64,000 nucleotides of DNA from Asaia siamensis (GTDB lineage: Bacteria > Pseudomonadota > Alphaproteobacteria > Acetobacterales > Acetobacteraceae). The notes beneath the pieces were generated by a model that made no database searches, had not been told where the DNA came from, and worked only from the letters and a program-made list of their open reading frames with translations. The DNA is taken from positions 755,379 to 819,378 of the forward strand of contig NZ_BMCH01000001.1 of assembly GCF_014635085.1 (NCBI RefSeq). The letters run 5' to 3'. Positions 16,477 through 25,284 of the stretch are shown piece after piece. The translations under genes were made by a program, and so were the position numbers. Position 1 is the first letter of the stretch. The number at the start of each line of letters is the position of its first letter.

Positions 16477-16529
16477 TTGCATTTACCATCGGAAAAGATT
16501 TACAATGCGCTAATTGATAATAATTCTCA
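16477..16529 (+). promoter_or_regulatory. Promoter with Fur-box-like operator
   Basis: A good sigma-70-type promoter (-35 TTGCAT at 16477, 18-base spacer, -10 TACAAT at 16501) is followed by TGATAATAATTCTCA at 16515-16529. This matches the 7-1-7 Fur palindrome TGATAAT-N-ATTATCA at all but one defined position. It covers the expected transcription start, so an iron-loaded Fur would block transcription of the small gene downstream. Confidence 0.7.
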
Positions 16530-16545
16530 ACTAGGATCAGTTTGC

Positions 16546-16782
16546 GTGACTGTTGACCTCAACCGCATTTCCCGAAAGTGCGAACGCGCTGTTATCACAG
16601 CGTATGAAGAGCTGCGGGATGTGGGCCAGCCTGATATTCAGGCTTTTACCGCATGCACGACCCTTTATCGCATTCACCATCCCGAAGCCTCGCTGAACGA
16701 AGCACGTCGTCTGGTTTCGGAATGGATCGACCACCATATCGTCCGTCAGGACAAGGGCGCCACACCCGGATGTAACTGCTAG
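16546..16782 (+). CDS. Small His/Cys-containing protein of unknown function, probably Fur-regulated
   Basis: I do not recognise this family. From GTG at 16546 (AGGA 9 bases upstream) it encodes 78 residues with no signal peptide or membrane segment, mostly predicted helical. It contains cysteines at 12, 37, 76 and 78 (the C-terminus is CNC) and two His pairs at 44-45 and 63-64, which could bind a metal. The upstream promoter carries a near-perfect Fur box, so a role in iron metabolism is a reasonable inference. A longer ORF from 16477 would start inside the promoter and is rejected. It stands alone, between pyrE (divergent) and gltA (convergent). Confidence 0.7.
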   Translation: MTVDLNRISRKCERAVITAYEELRDVGQPDIQAFTACTTLYRIHHPEASLNEARRLVSEWIDHHIVRQDKGATPGCNC

Positions 16783-16840
16783 CCTTCGGTCTGGTTTTTC
16801 ACCGAAGACATGATGCCCGGGCTTTCTGGCCCAGGCAAAG

Positions 16841-16871
16841 AAAAAGCCGGAGAGAAATCTCCGGCTTTTTT
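16841..16871. terminator. Bidirectional intrinsic terminator
   Basis: A 13-bp perfect stem beginning with five A and ending with T-run (AAAAAGCCGGAGA / TCTCCGGCTTTTT) with a GAAA tetraloop lies between the small Fur-linked gene and the convergent gltA. It gives a GC stem plus U-tract on both strands. A second, weaker hairpin (CTTCGGT / ACCGAAG) lies just after the small gene. Confidence 0.92.
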
Positions 16872-16892
16872 CGTATCAGGGCGTGACGCCGC

Positions 16893-18209
16893 TCAGCTGC
16901 GTCGGCATTGCGGAATATAGTCGCGACGGGCTTCACCCACATAAAGCTGGCGAGGGCGGCCGATACGCTGGCCGGGTTCCTCGATCATCTCGCGCCACTG
17001 GCTGACCCAGCCTACCGTGCGCGCCACAGCAAAGAGTACGGTGAACATCGAAGTCGGGATGCCCATCGCCTTCAGGATCAGACCTGAATAGAAATCGACA
17101 TTCGGATAGAGCCGACGCTGCACGAAATAGGGATCGTTGACGGCGATTTTTTCGAGTTCTGCGGCCAGATCGAACATCGGGTCATGCTTGAGGCCAAGCT
17201 CGGCCACGACCTCGTGATAGGTCTGCTCCATGATTTTCGCGCGCGGGTCGAAATTCTTGTAGACGCGATGGCCAAAGCCCATCAGGCGCACACCGCTCTC
17301 GCGGTCCTTTACCTGGGCGATGAAGGACGGGATGTTCTCACGCGTGCCGATCTGCGCCAGCATGCCGAGAACGGCTTCATTCGCGCCGCCATGGGCGGGG
17401 CCCCAGAGCGCTGCGATACCGGCTGCGATGCAGGCAAACGGGTTCGAGCCTGTCGAGCCGACAAGGCGCACGGTCGAGGTCGAGGCATTCTGCTCATGAT
17501 CGGCATGCAGGATGAGAATGCGATCAATGGCACGCGCCAGAACCGGGTTGACCTTGTATTCAGCGTTCGGCTTGGCAAACAGCATCTTCAGGAAATTTTC
17601 TGAAAAGCTGAGATTATTGTCAGGATAAACGAAAGGCTCACCAACCGTATATTTATAGGCCCATGCCGCGATGGTGGGCACTTTCGCGATCAAACGACGC
17701 GTGGAGAGATCACGCGAGGCCTCGTGCGAGATGTCGACGGCATCGGGATAGAAGGCCGAGAGCGCTGCGACGGTGCCACAGAGAATAGCCATGGGATGGG
17801 CGTCGCGACGGAAGCCATTGAAGAAATTGCGAATCTGCTCATGAAGCAGAGCCTGTTCTTTCAGATCCTGCTGGAAGCGTTCGTAATCCTCACGAGTGGG
17901 CAGCTCGCCATAGACCAGCAGATAAGCCGTCTCGGTAAAGCTCGCTTCGGTCGCCAGCTGCTCGATCGGATAGCCGCGATGCAGCAGCACGCCTTCGTCA
18001 CCATCGATAAAGGTGATGGCGCTGCGGCAGGACGCCGTTTCACCATAGCCGGGATCGAAGGAAAACATCTGCGTATCGGCAGTGAGTTTGCGGATATCGA
18101 TCACATCAGGGCCAAGGTTGCCCTTGAGGATCGGAAATACGGCAGAGCGCTCGCCTATGCTGAGGGTCGCCGTTTCGGGAGTGGATCCGTTTGTGTCGTG
18201 ATCAGCCAT
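16893..18209 (-). CDS. gltA: Citrate synthase
   Basis: GltA condenses acetyl-CoA and oxaloacetate in the first step of the TCA cycle. The 438-residue protein is of the Gram-negative, NADH-sensitive length class. Catalytic residues are H273 (PAHGGAN), H314 ([15 protein letters not shown]) and D372 (NVDFYSG). The N-terminal beta domain typical of type II enzymes is present (residues 1-60). In acetic acid bacteria citrate synthase supports acetate tolerance. It follows sixA on the same strand after 40 bases, so it may have its own promoter. Confidence 0.97.
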   Translation of the reverse strand: MADHDTNGSTPETATLSIGERSAVFPILKGNLGPDVIDIRKLTADTQMFSFDPGYGETASCRSAITFIDGDEGVLLHRGYPIEQLATEASFTETAYLLVYGELPTREDYERFQQDLKEQALLHEQIRNFFNGFRRDAHPMAILCGTVAALSAFYPDAVDISHEASRDLSTRRLIAKVPTIAAWAYKYTVGEPFVYPDNNLSFSENFLKMLFAKPNAEYKVNPVLARAIDRILILHADHEQNASTSTVRLVGSTGSNPFACIAAGIAALWGPAHGGANEAVLGMLAQIGTRENIPSFIAQVKDRESGVRLMGFGHRVYKNFDPRAKIMEQTYHEVVAELGLKHDPMFDLAAELEKIAVNDPYFVQRRLYPNVDFYSGLILKAMGIPTSMFTVLFAVARTVGWVSQWREMIEEPGQRIGRPRQLYVGEARRDYIPQCRRS

Positions 18210-18249
18210 GGACGTGCCTTAGGAATTTAGCCAGGAAGAGGCAATCAAC

Positions 18250-18765
18250 TTATGGGTGAAGTACGGTGCCGAGTGTCGCCGTATTGGGTGAAAGACCGGC
18301 CCAGTCGGAGATGACTGTAAACAGGGCCGTGGTGCCGGGCTCGTACCCTTTCATCAATTCCCGGGCGATTGGCCCGTCAATCGCATCGCTTGCCAGATGA
18401 CGACAGGTCTCGGCAATTGCCGGGTTGTGCCCCACGATGATCAGCGTTTTGACCGCGTCGGGTGTTTCGCGAATCAGTTCGAGAATACCGTAGAGATCGA
18501 GATCGTAAAGCGCATCGAGACCATGCACGACGCAGGATGACGGCAGGCGCCCGGCAATGGCCTGGGCAGTCTGTGTCGTACGTCTGGCCGTGCTGTGCCA
18601 CAGATGGGCGCCTGAGAAATCGATCCCGATGGCTGCAAGCTTTTCGCCCAGGCTTTCTGCGTCCTGTGCGCCCCGCTCCGTCAGGGGGCGGTCACGGTCC
18701 TGAACGCCGAACAGGTCGTGCGTGGCCTGCGCATGTCTGACGAGGATGAGATGATGCGCCGTCAT
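18250..18765 (-). CDS. SixA-type phosphohistidine phosphatase
   Basis: A 171-residue histidine phosphatase superfamily member. The phospho-acceptor motif is LVRHAQ with H11, and the second catalytic histidine lies in VGHNPAI. The short length and RHA rather than RHG motif place it with SixA, which dephosphorylates phosphohistidine in phosphotransfer proteins. It starts at ATG 18765 with GGAGAG upstream. The chorismate mutase gene ends 15 bases before it, so these are probably one transcript. The substrate is not known. Confidence 0.85.
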   Translation of the reverse strand: MTAHHLILVRHAQATHDLFGVQDRDRPLTERGAQDAESLGEKLAAIGIDFSGAHLWHSTARRTTQTAQAIAGRLPSSCVVHGLDALYDLDLYGILELIRETPDAVKTLIIVGHNPAIAETCRHLASDAIDGPIARELMKGYEPGTTALFTVISDWAGLSPNTATLGTVLHP

Positions 18766-18780
18766 GTCACGCTCTCCGGT

Positions 18781-19083
18781 TCAGCGCGGGCTGCGCCCGG
18801 CAATTGAGTCATGATGTCGGATCACTTCCCGTATGATGAAGGCAAGAAACTTTTCCGCGAAGTCAGGATCGAGCCTGGCCGAAGAGGCAAGCTGGCGCAG
18901 TCTCTCGATCTGACGTGCCTCGCGGGCAGGGTCGGCAGCGGGCAGGCCCGAGCGGGCCTTGAGTTCGCCTACCGCCTGCGTCTGGCGAAAGCGCTCTGCC
19001 AGCATATGGATCAGCGCCGCATCGATATTGTCGATGCTCTGACGATGCTGTTCGAGGAGCGCGCGTGTTTCTTGTTCAGACAT
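18781..19083 (-). CDS. Chorismate mutase, AroQ type
   Basis: A stand-alone 100-residue AroQ-alpha chorismate mutase that converts chorismate to prephenate for Phe and Tyr synthesis. The helical core shows the active-site pattern: the arginine in EQHRQSIDNID near residue 11, RFRQTQAVGELKAR near 30-40, and the C-terminal FIIREVI block. The start is ATG 19083, overlapping the end of the metallophosphatase gene by 8 bases; a longer in-frame start at 19299 would overlap that gene almost completely and is rejected. Confidence 0.87.
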   Translation of the reverse strand: MSEQETRALLEQHRQSIDNIDAALIHMLAERFRQTQAVGELKARSGLPAADPAREARQIERLRQLASSARLDPDFAEKFLAFIIREVIRHHDSIAGRSPR

Positions 19084-19729
19084 CCAGATCAATCCAGGCA
19101 AGATGGCCGCCTTTTCCGGCGCCAAGGTCGGTGAAGATGGCGCGACCACCGTTGCGTCCATCGCGTATCCAGGGGCGGCCATCGGTCGAGCGCCGGTCAT
19201 GACCGCAATAGACGATATGATCGGCAGGAATATGATCGATCCAGCGCAATCGGCGCTCGGGATAACCGTCAGGCTGCATACGGCCTGTGGTTTCACCAAA
19301 AAGTGCGCGTGACAGCAGGGGGGTCATGGCACCGAGCGCCGGGGGCGGGGCTTCGAACATCATATCGGTGTGAAACCCGCCATGGACGAAAATCATGTTG
19401 CCCTGGACGATCCATGCCGGGGCCTCGGCTATCGCCTCATAGGCACGCTCGCGCAGACCGGCCTGGACCGGGCCCGAAAGCTGGCGCAGCGTCTCCTCGA
19501 GAGGCGGGTCGCGTCTCAGCCTTCTGCCTTCGAGCGCGCGCCCCAGCTTGCGGTCATGATTGCCCAGAATGAACAGGCCGCGCCCGTCATCGATCAGATC
19601 GAGCATGAGCCGCAACGTTCCGGCACTGTCAGGCCCGTGATCCACCAGATCGCCGAGCTGGATAATGAATCGATCGGTTGCAACCGCATGTTCGAAAGCG
19701 GTGAGATCGCCATGCACATCGCCCACCAC
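19076..19729 (-). CDS. Calcineurin-like metallophosphatase
   Basis: A serine/threonine-phosphatase-like metallophosphoesterase. The metal-binding motifs are in order: GDVHGD at the N-terminus, GDLVDHGPDS (26-35), GNHDRK (56-61), then FVHGG and CGHD. The GTG at 19729 begins inside the first beta strand, which is unusually tight. In-frame sequence upstream as far as a TAG near 19812 looks like protein (PHLPDLSKLSAGRGLR) but has no ATG, GTG or TTG; an ATT at about 19792 with AAAGG ahead is a possible rare start. Targets could be a phosphoprotein or a nucleotide; not resolvable. Confidence 0.82.
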   Translation of the reverse strand: MVGDVHGDLTAFEHAVATDRFIIQLGDLVDHGPDSAGTLRLMLDLIDDGRGLFILGNHDRKLGRALEGRRLRRDPPLEETLRQLSGPVQAGLRERAYEAIAEAPAWIVQGNMIFVHGGFHTDMMFEAPPPALGAMTPLLSRALFGETTGRMQPDGYPERRLRWIDHIPADHIVYCGHDRRSTDGRPWIRDGRNGGRAIFTDLGAGKGGHLAWIDLDV

Positions 19730-19885
19730 GCGCAGACCGCGACCGGCGCTCAGCTTCGACAGATCGGGAAGATGAGGGGGCGAAAAGGAAATCGGATCGG
19801 CCTTTCTGGGCTAGGGCGTCAATCGACCATTATGGGCGGTATCGGCAGGAAAACACAATAAAGACATGGTTATAACCGCATTCGA

Positions 19886-22800
19886 TCACGACACCACAGC
19901 CAGAGAACCCGTTTCAGCGAAGGAGGTTGCAAGGCTGAGATCGACGGACAGGACCTGACTGACCCCGCGCTCCTGCATCGTGACGCCGAAAAGCCTGTCC
20001 ATATGGGCCATGGTGAGCTGGTGATGGGTCACGATCAGAAAACGCGTATCTGCTTCTTCAGCCATATCCTTAAGCAGCCCGCAGAGCCGCTCGACATTCG
20101 CATCGTCGAGCGGAGCATCGACCTCGTCGAGAATGCAGAGCGGGGCAGGCTGGCAGCGGAACGTTGCGAAAATGAGCGACAGCGCCGTCAATGCCTGCTC
20201 TCCGCCGGACAGAAGCGAGAGGGTCGACAGTTTCTTGCCGGGCGGTTGAGCAAAGATTTCCAGCCCCGCCTCAAGAGGGTCATCGCTGCCGACCAGTCCA
20301 AGATGGGCCTTGCCACCATTGAACATGCGGCTGAACAGGGACTGGAAGTGCCGGTCGACCTCGACAAACACTGCCTGAAGTCGCTCGCGCCCCTCTTTTT
20401 TCAGCATGTTGATCGAGCCACGCAGACGGCCGATGGCCGAGCCCAGTTCCTCATGCTCGCGCATCAGGTGATCCGACTGGTTGCGGGCCTCGTTATATTC
20501 CTCATCAGCCAGCAGATTGACAGGTCCGAGGGCTTCCCGTTCCTTCAGGGCCCGGCTGAGGCGTCGCTTGAGAGTGGTCTCGCTCTGCTCCGTCAGAGGC
20601 AGGTCGAAATCCTCTGGTGGGGCGGTCTCCCGACTTTCCGTGAGCTTCTCGAGCTGGCCACAGGCCTGGGTCAGGCGTTCCTGCAGGCGGATGGCGTTCT
20701 CTCTGGCAGAGGCGCAGCGTTGCTCGGCGTCCCTGCGCGTTTCTGCCAGCGTCTCAAGGGCGGCCTCGATATCGGCGAGTGAAGCCGCAGCACCGTCGAA
20801 AGCCTCTTCGGCGGTTTCAAGGGCGCCTATGCTCTCCTGCGATGCGGCCTCGAGGCGGGTCTTCTCGGCATCGCTCCGCAAACATTCCGTCTCACCGAGC
20901 GCGACGCGGGCTTGAAGCCGGGTCAGATCGTCCTGCAGGGCCAGGCTTTGCGTGTTGTTTTCACTCAGTCGGACGGAGAGCTGCGTTTTTTCCTGTTTTG
21001 CGCGGTCATGGGCGGCTTCTGCCTCGCGGAGTGCTTCCTGATGGCGAGCGCTTTCTTCGCGATGGGTCGCTTCCTGAGCCTGTGCATTCTGGAAATCCTG
21101 CTCCAGGGGGGTCAGGTCAGGCACGGGCGCGAGGTCGCGTTGCTGTGCTTTTGCCTGAGCCCGGGCGTTTTTCACGGAATCATGCTGGGGCAGCAGCGCC
21201 GAGAGGCGACTGGTCAGGCTGAGCTTCAGGTCGCGTCTTGTCTGCAGATCCCTTCCCGTCGCGCCGATTTCCCTGCCGAGCGTTTCAAGCGTCTGTCTGG
21301 ATGCGTTGAGCTGTGTGTCGAAATCCTTCAGAACCGTACGTTGTCTGTCTCGTGCTTCGGCGCATCGGGTCAGCGCCGCGTCGTGATCTGTCTGCGCGAT
21401 CTGCGTTTTTTGCGAGACGATCTCGGCGAGATCCTGCCGTGCCTGAGCCAGTACAGCCGTCAGGGTGCGCGATCTGGTTGCGTTGGACTCTTCCTGCAGT
21501 CTCAGGCGGGTGGCCTTTTCCTGCGCGGCACCATGGTCCGATTCGAGACGCCTGGCGTCATTCAGTGCGCGATCAGCTATCTGGCGTGTATTGGCGAGCG
21601 TCTCGCGCAGGCTGTCGATCTGCGTCCTGAGCGTGCTTTCCGCTGCGAGAGACCCAAGCGCTTCTCTCGCAGCATCAACGCGTCTGGCCATCTCGTCGCG
21701 CTGGATAGCGGCTTCTTCACGTGTCTGGTCGAGACGATCGAGCTGGCTGCTGATGCGGTCGCGCTGAGTGAGAAGAATGGTCTCATCATGGCGTTTTGCC
21801 GTGAGTGCGGCTTCCTGCAGATGCAGGGTTTCGCGCAACTCGGCCAGTTGCTCGGTCTGAGAACGCTCTTTCTGCTCGAGTGTCGTCACAAGCTCTGTCA
21901 GCGGAGCGAGTGCGCGCTCTTTCTGCTCAATCTCAGCTTCGAGCGCGCGGATCGCGTTGAGATGCTCGACGCGGTTCAGGGCATTCGATGGCAGATTGGC
22001 GGCCTCACGATAGCCGTCCCACCGCCAGAGGGCCCCCTCCTTGCTGACGAGGCATTGGCCGGGCGACAGACTCTGGTGGAGCGCAGCGCCGGCCTCGGCA
22101 GAATCGACCAGCCCGATCGACGCAAAGCAGCGCTGAAGGGCGGGTGGACAATCAACCAGGGACAGCAGACTCTGCGCAGGCAGCGGGAGAGGCTGCGCCG
22201 CCAAGGGCGAAAGCTGTGCCCAGGCGCGGTTCTGGTTTTCGTCGAGCGAGGCATCGAGTGTCGCGTCGAGCGCAGAGGCGATCGCACGCTCCAGGCCCGG
22301 CGGAATAATGAGCGAGTCGATCAGCGGCGAAGGCAGGGCCTCTGCCTGATGTGTCGCCGCCAGGGCTTCACGACGCGCGCGCAGGGCGAGAACGCTGGCG
22401 GCCGTTTCCCGTCGCGCTTTTTCCTGCATCTCGTGCTGCTGACGGCTCAGATTGCGTTCGGCAGAAAGGGTCTCACTCTGTGCCGTCAGGGTCGAGACGG
22501 CAGCTTGTGCCTGCGCATGGGCCGTTTTGGCGGCTTCGAGCGCTTTGGCAGCAGGCATCTGCGCGTCGAGTTCGCAACGCTGGGCAGAGAGCGTTTCTAT
22601 CTGGCTCTCATGGCGGGCCTGCGCTTCACTCGCCTGTTCGTATTCACGCTGGAGCAGGCTCCGCTGCCGGGCAACGCCCTGCGCCTCGGCCTCGGCATGT
22701 GAGAGGGCCTGCTGATGCTGGCTCACCGTCGCCCGGGCCTGCTCGGCCTCCTGGCGTGCCTTGTCGCGCGCAGTGAGTAACCGGGCAGCCGTTGTCTCGA

Positions 22801-24400
22801 GTTCGAGAAGCTCCGCCTCGCTGAGGCAGGCTTGGGTCAGGGATTCGAGTTCGGCTTCATGCCGGGTGCACTGCGCCTCCAGCGCCTGCATCCTTGTCTG
22901 AAGGCGTGAGAGGGTCTCGCGCGCATGCCCGGCGTCACGGGCGGCCTGATCGGCTTCCTGCTCAGACTGTGAAAGCGCCAGACGCGCATCCTGCTGGGCA
23001 CGGGTCAGTCTGGCTGTTTCTTCTTCCAGAGCGCTGCGCTGGCGCCGTTTTTCATCGAGTGCCGTCTGAAGAGCAGAAAGACTGGCATCATCAGGGAGCC
23101 TGGATTTCACCTCATCCAGCGCCTTCGCCAGCTGATGCTCTTCCTCGCTGAGGGCTGCGATCCGTTTTGCAGTTGTCTCGTGCTCTGCCTGCAGGCTCTG
23201 CGCTGCCATACGCTCGCTGATGAGACGTTCCGAAAAGGCCTGACGCGTTTTTTCTGATGCGACCAGCGCGGCGGCGCTTTCCTGCGCGGTTTGCATCAGC
23301 TCCGCGAGCCTGTCTGGAAACCCTGTCATAAGGGTTTCGAGTTCTGTCATGGCCTCCGTCAGCCCGGCATGCCTTGCCTGTGCCTCCTCAAGGCGCGATT
23401 GGGCGATCTGCTGGTCGGCTTGCAGCTGGGCCTGACGCTGTGCGTTTTGCTCTGCTGTATTGAGGGCCTGAGCCAAAGCCTCACGCGTGGTTTCAGCAGC
23501 CACGCGCAGCCTGTCCCGTGCTTCACGCAGGGTTTCGACCTGCTCTCGCAGTTCAAGGATGCGCGTTTTCTGACCAGTGCGCTCCTGTTCGGCCATGCTC
23601 GCTGCGGCAGCCGACTCATCGCGCTCTTTTTCGGCTGCCTGCAACAGGGCGGTGGTGCGTTCCACCAGAAGCTCGGCGCGTCTGTACGTTACCCAGGACA
23701 GGGCCTTTTCGTCATTGCGTATCGCCTCAGAGAGATTTCGATAGGCGCGTGCATGAGTCGATTGGGCTTCGAGCTGCTCAAGGCGACTCTCGATCTGCTG
23801 ACGCAGATCTTCCGATCGCTCCATATTGCTTTCAGCCTGACGAAGCTTGAGTTCGGCATCGTGGCGTCTGGCGTGCAGGCCGGTAATGCCCGCGGCCTCT
23901 TCCAGAAGCGAGCGGCGCTCTTCGGGCTTGGCGCTGATCAGCGCGCTGACGCGGTTCTGGCTGACGATCGAAGAGCTTCGGGCGCCTGAGGACAGATCGG
24001 CAAAAAGTGTCGTGATATCGCGTGCGCGCAGGGCGCGACCGTTAAGGCGGAAATCGCTCCCCGAACCCCGTTCGGCGCGTCGGCATATCTCCAGCCCGTC
24101 GGCTTCAGCGAAGGGAGCGGGAGCGAGGCCGGTTGCCTCTTCGAGCCAGAGGGTTACTTCGGCAAGAGACCGTGCCGAACGTGCACTTGTGCCTGCGAAA
24201 ATCAGATCGTCGAGCTCGCCACCGCGCAGAGCGCGTGCCGAGCTTTCCCCCATGGCCCAGCGAAGGGCCTCGACGACATTGGACTTGCCGCAGCCATTGG
24301 GGCCGACAATGCCAGTCAGCCCGGGGAGAATATCAATCGTGGCAGGATCGGCGAAACTCTTGAAACCCGCTATCCGCAGGCGCGTGATCTTGGCTGACAT
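19886..24400 (-). CDS. smc: Chromosome partition protein SMC
   Basis: SMC is the ATPase arm of the bacterial condensin that organises and segregates the chromosome. The N-terminal head has Walker A GPNGCGKS (33-40) and the region LSSGARSSSIVSQNRV. Two long coiled-coil arms rich in Gln, Glu, Ala and Arg flank a hinge near 520-680. The C-terminal head has the signature LLSGGEQALTALSL and Walker B LCILDEVDAPLDD. At 1504 residues it is about 300 longer than the typical 1150-1200, mainly in the coiled coils. The gene follows dsbA on the same strand, an alphaproteobacterial arrangement; scpA and scpB are not nearby. Confidence 0.96.
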   Translation of the reverse strand: MSAKITRLRIAGFKSFADPATIDILPGLTGIVGPNGCGKSNVVEALRWAMGESSARALRGGELDDLIFAGTSARSARSLAEVTLWLEEATGLAPAPFAEADGLEICRRAERGSGSDFRLNGRALRARDITTLFADLSSGARSSSIVSQNRVSALISAKPEERRSLLEEAAGITGLHARRHDAELKLRQAESNMERSEDLRQQIESRLEQLEAQSTHARAYRNLSEAIRNDEKALSWVTYRRAELLVERTTALLQAAEKERDESAAAASMAEQERTGQKTRILELREQVETLREARDRLRVAAETTREALAQALNTAEQNAQRQAQLQADQQIAQSRLEEAQARHAGLTEAMTELETLMTGFPDRLAELMQTAQESAAALVASEKTRQAFSERLISERMAAQSLQAEHETTAKRIAALSEEEHQLAKALDEVKSRLPDDASLSALQTALDEKRRQRSALEEETARLTRAQQDARLALSQSEQEADQAARDAGHARETLSRLQTRMQALEAQCTRHEAELESLTQACLSEAELLELETTAARLLTARDKARQEAEQARATVSQHQQALSHAEAEAQGVARQRSLLQREYEQASEAQARHESQIETLSAQRCELDAQMPAAKALEAAKTAHAQAQAAVSTLTAQSETLSAERNLSRQQHEMQEKARRETAASVLALRARREALAATHQAEALPSPLIDSLIIPPGLERAIASALDATLDASLDENQNRAWAQLSPLAAQPLPLPAQSLLSLVDCPPALQRCFASIGLVDSAEAGAALHQSLSPGQCLVSKEGALWRWDGYREAANLPSNALNRVEHLNAIRALEAEIEQKERALAPLTELVTTLEQKERSQTEQLAELRETLHLQEAALTAKRHDETILLTQRDRISSQLDRLDQTREEAAIQRDEMARRVDAAREALGSLAAESTLRTQIDSLRETLANTRQIADRALNDARRLESDHGAAQEKATRLRLQEESNATRSRTLTAVLAQARQDLAEIVSQKTQIAQTDHDAALTRCAEARDRQRTVLKDFDTQLNASRQTLETLGREIGATGRDLQTRRDLKLSLTSRLSALLPQHDSVKNARAQAKAQQRDLAPVPDLTPLEQDFQNAQAQEATHREESARHQEALREAEAAHDRAKQEKTQLSVRLSENNTQSLALQDDLTRLQARVALGETECLRSDAEKTRLEAASQESIGALETAEEAFDGAAASLADIEAALETLAETRRDAEQRCASARENAIRLQERLTQACGQLEKLTESRETAPPEDFDLPLTEQSETTLKRRLSRALKEREALGPVNLLADEEYNEARNQSDHLMREHEELGSAIGRLRGSINMLKKEGRERLQAVFVEVDRHFQSLFSRMFNGGKAHLGLVGSDDPLEAGLEIFAQPPGKKLSTLSLLSGGEQALTALSLIFATFRCQPAPLCILDEVDAPLDDANVERLCGLLKDMAEEADTRFLIVTHHQLTMAHMDRLFGVTMQERGVSQVLSVDLSLATSFAETGSLAVVS

Positions 24401-24528
24401 ACGCGAAAAGCGGGGTCCTCTTCTGGGCGTTCTTCCCTGCGGCAGTGAAAGGCCGTCAGGAGCGCAATGCGATGGCGGCGCGGGCTGAGTGCTGCCCGTA
24501 CCGCCCGCGCATGTAACCGAATGCGGCC

Positions 24529-25146
24529 TTAGCCGCCAGCCTTCCTGACTTCTGCCTCGAAAGCATCGAAGGTCAGGAGTTCCTGATTATACGGCTTGTC
24601 GTTGAACATGAAGAAAGGCGTGCCGCCGATATTGTATTTGGCCTGATCGGCATCCTGCTGCGCCACGAGTGCCTGACGAAGCGCGTCGTCAGCATCGATC
24701 TTTTTGAACTGATCGGCCGAAACACCCGCCAGGGCCGCCATCTGCTGGATCTGCTTTTTCGGATCGACGTCGCGGGCGAAAGCCCAGCGATCCTGCGTCG
24801 ACAGCATCGAATTGACGAAGGGCACATAGCGCTCGACGGGAAGCGAGCGCGCCACCATGGCGCCGAGAAGCGCGATCTGGTCGAGCGGGAAGTCGTGATA
24901 GACGTAGAACACCTTACCGGTATCAATGAGCTTCGCCTTCACTTCCTGAAATACGGTCATCTCGAAATGGGCGCAATGGGTGCAGGTCAGCGAGAACCAC
25001 TCATTGACCGTGACCGGTGCCTTGGGATTGCCCAGGGTGCGCGGCGTCAGGCGAATATCGTTGGTATGAGCGTCTTCAGCGCGGGCTTTCGACATGAGGG
25101 CGAGGGCAGGGATCGCTGCCAGGAAACTGCGCCTGTAGACGGACAT
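24529..25146 (-). CDS. DsbA family thiol:disulfide oxidoreductase with Tat-like signal
   Basis: A 205-residue periplasmic thioredoxin-fold protein. The active site is C55-T-H-C58 and the cis-proline loop is GGTPFF. The N-terminus has YRRSFLAA before a hydrophobic stretch ending in KARAED, which resembles a twin-arginine signal, unusual for DsbA but seen in alphaproteobacterial members of this group (DsbA-like with SMC neighbour). The ATG at 25146 has GGGAG 8 bases upstream; GTG at 25155 is a weaker alternative. It probably oxidises or isomerises disulfides in envelope proteins. It lies upstream of smc with a 128-base gap. Confidence 0.88.
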   Translation of the reverse strand: MSVYRRSFLAAIPALALMSKARAEDAHTNDIRLTPRTLGNPKAPVTVNEWFSLTCTHCAHFEMTVFQEVKAKLIDTGKVFYVYHDFPLDQIALLGAMVARSLPVERYVPFVNSMLSTQDRWAFARDVDPKKQIQQMAALAGVSADQFKKIDADDALRQALVAQQDADQAKYNIGGTPFFMFNDKPYNQELLTFDAFEAEVRKAGG

Positions 25147-25207
25147 GGAAAACACTCCCGTTGAATGATGTCAAAGTTTTGAAGACCGGAAGAGGCGCCT
25201 GCGTCAA

Positions 25208-25240
25208 GTGCCGGAACCCTCACGCACAGGGTTCCGGCAC
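25208..25240 (-). terminator. Long hairpin between corC and dsbA
   Basis: A perfect 13-bp inverted repeat (arms 25208-25220 and 25228-25240) with a 7-base loop lies 44 bases after the corC stop. There is no clear U-tract, but the stem is GC-rich and very stable. It probably ends or stabilises the plsC-to-corC transcript. Confidence 0.7.
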
Positions 25241-25284
25241 CTGATTTCGTCGTCACACAGAAAGGCGCGCGGTCGGGCGCTGCG

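Noticed and set aside
20912..22702. A 596-codon ORF on the plus strand opposite smc
   Set aside because: It is antisense to a clear SMC coiled-coil region. Its translation has repeated Arg, Cys and Leu bias and no domain, as expected from a mirrored GC-rich codon pattern.
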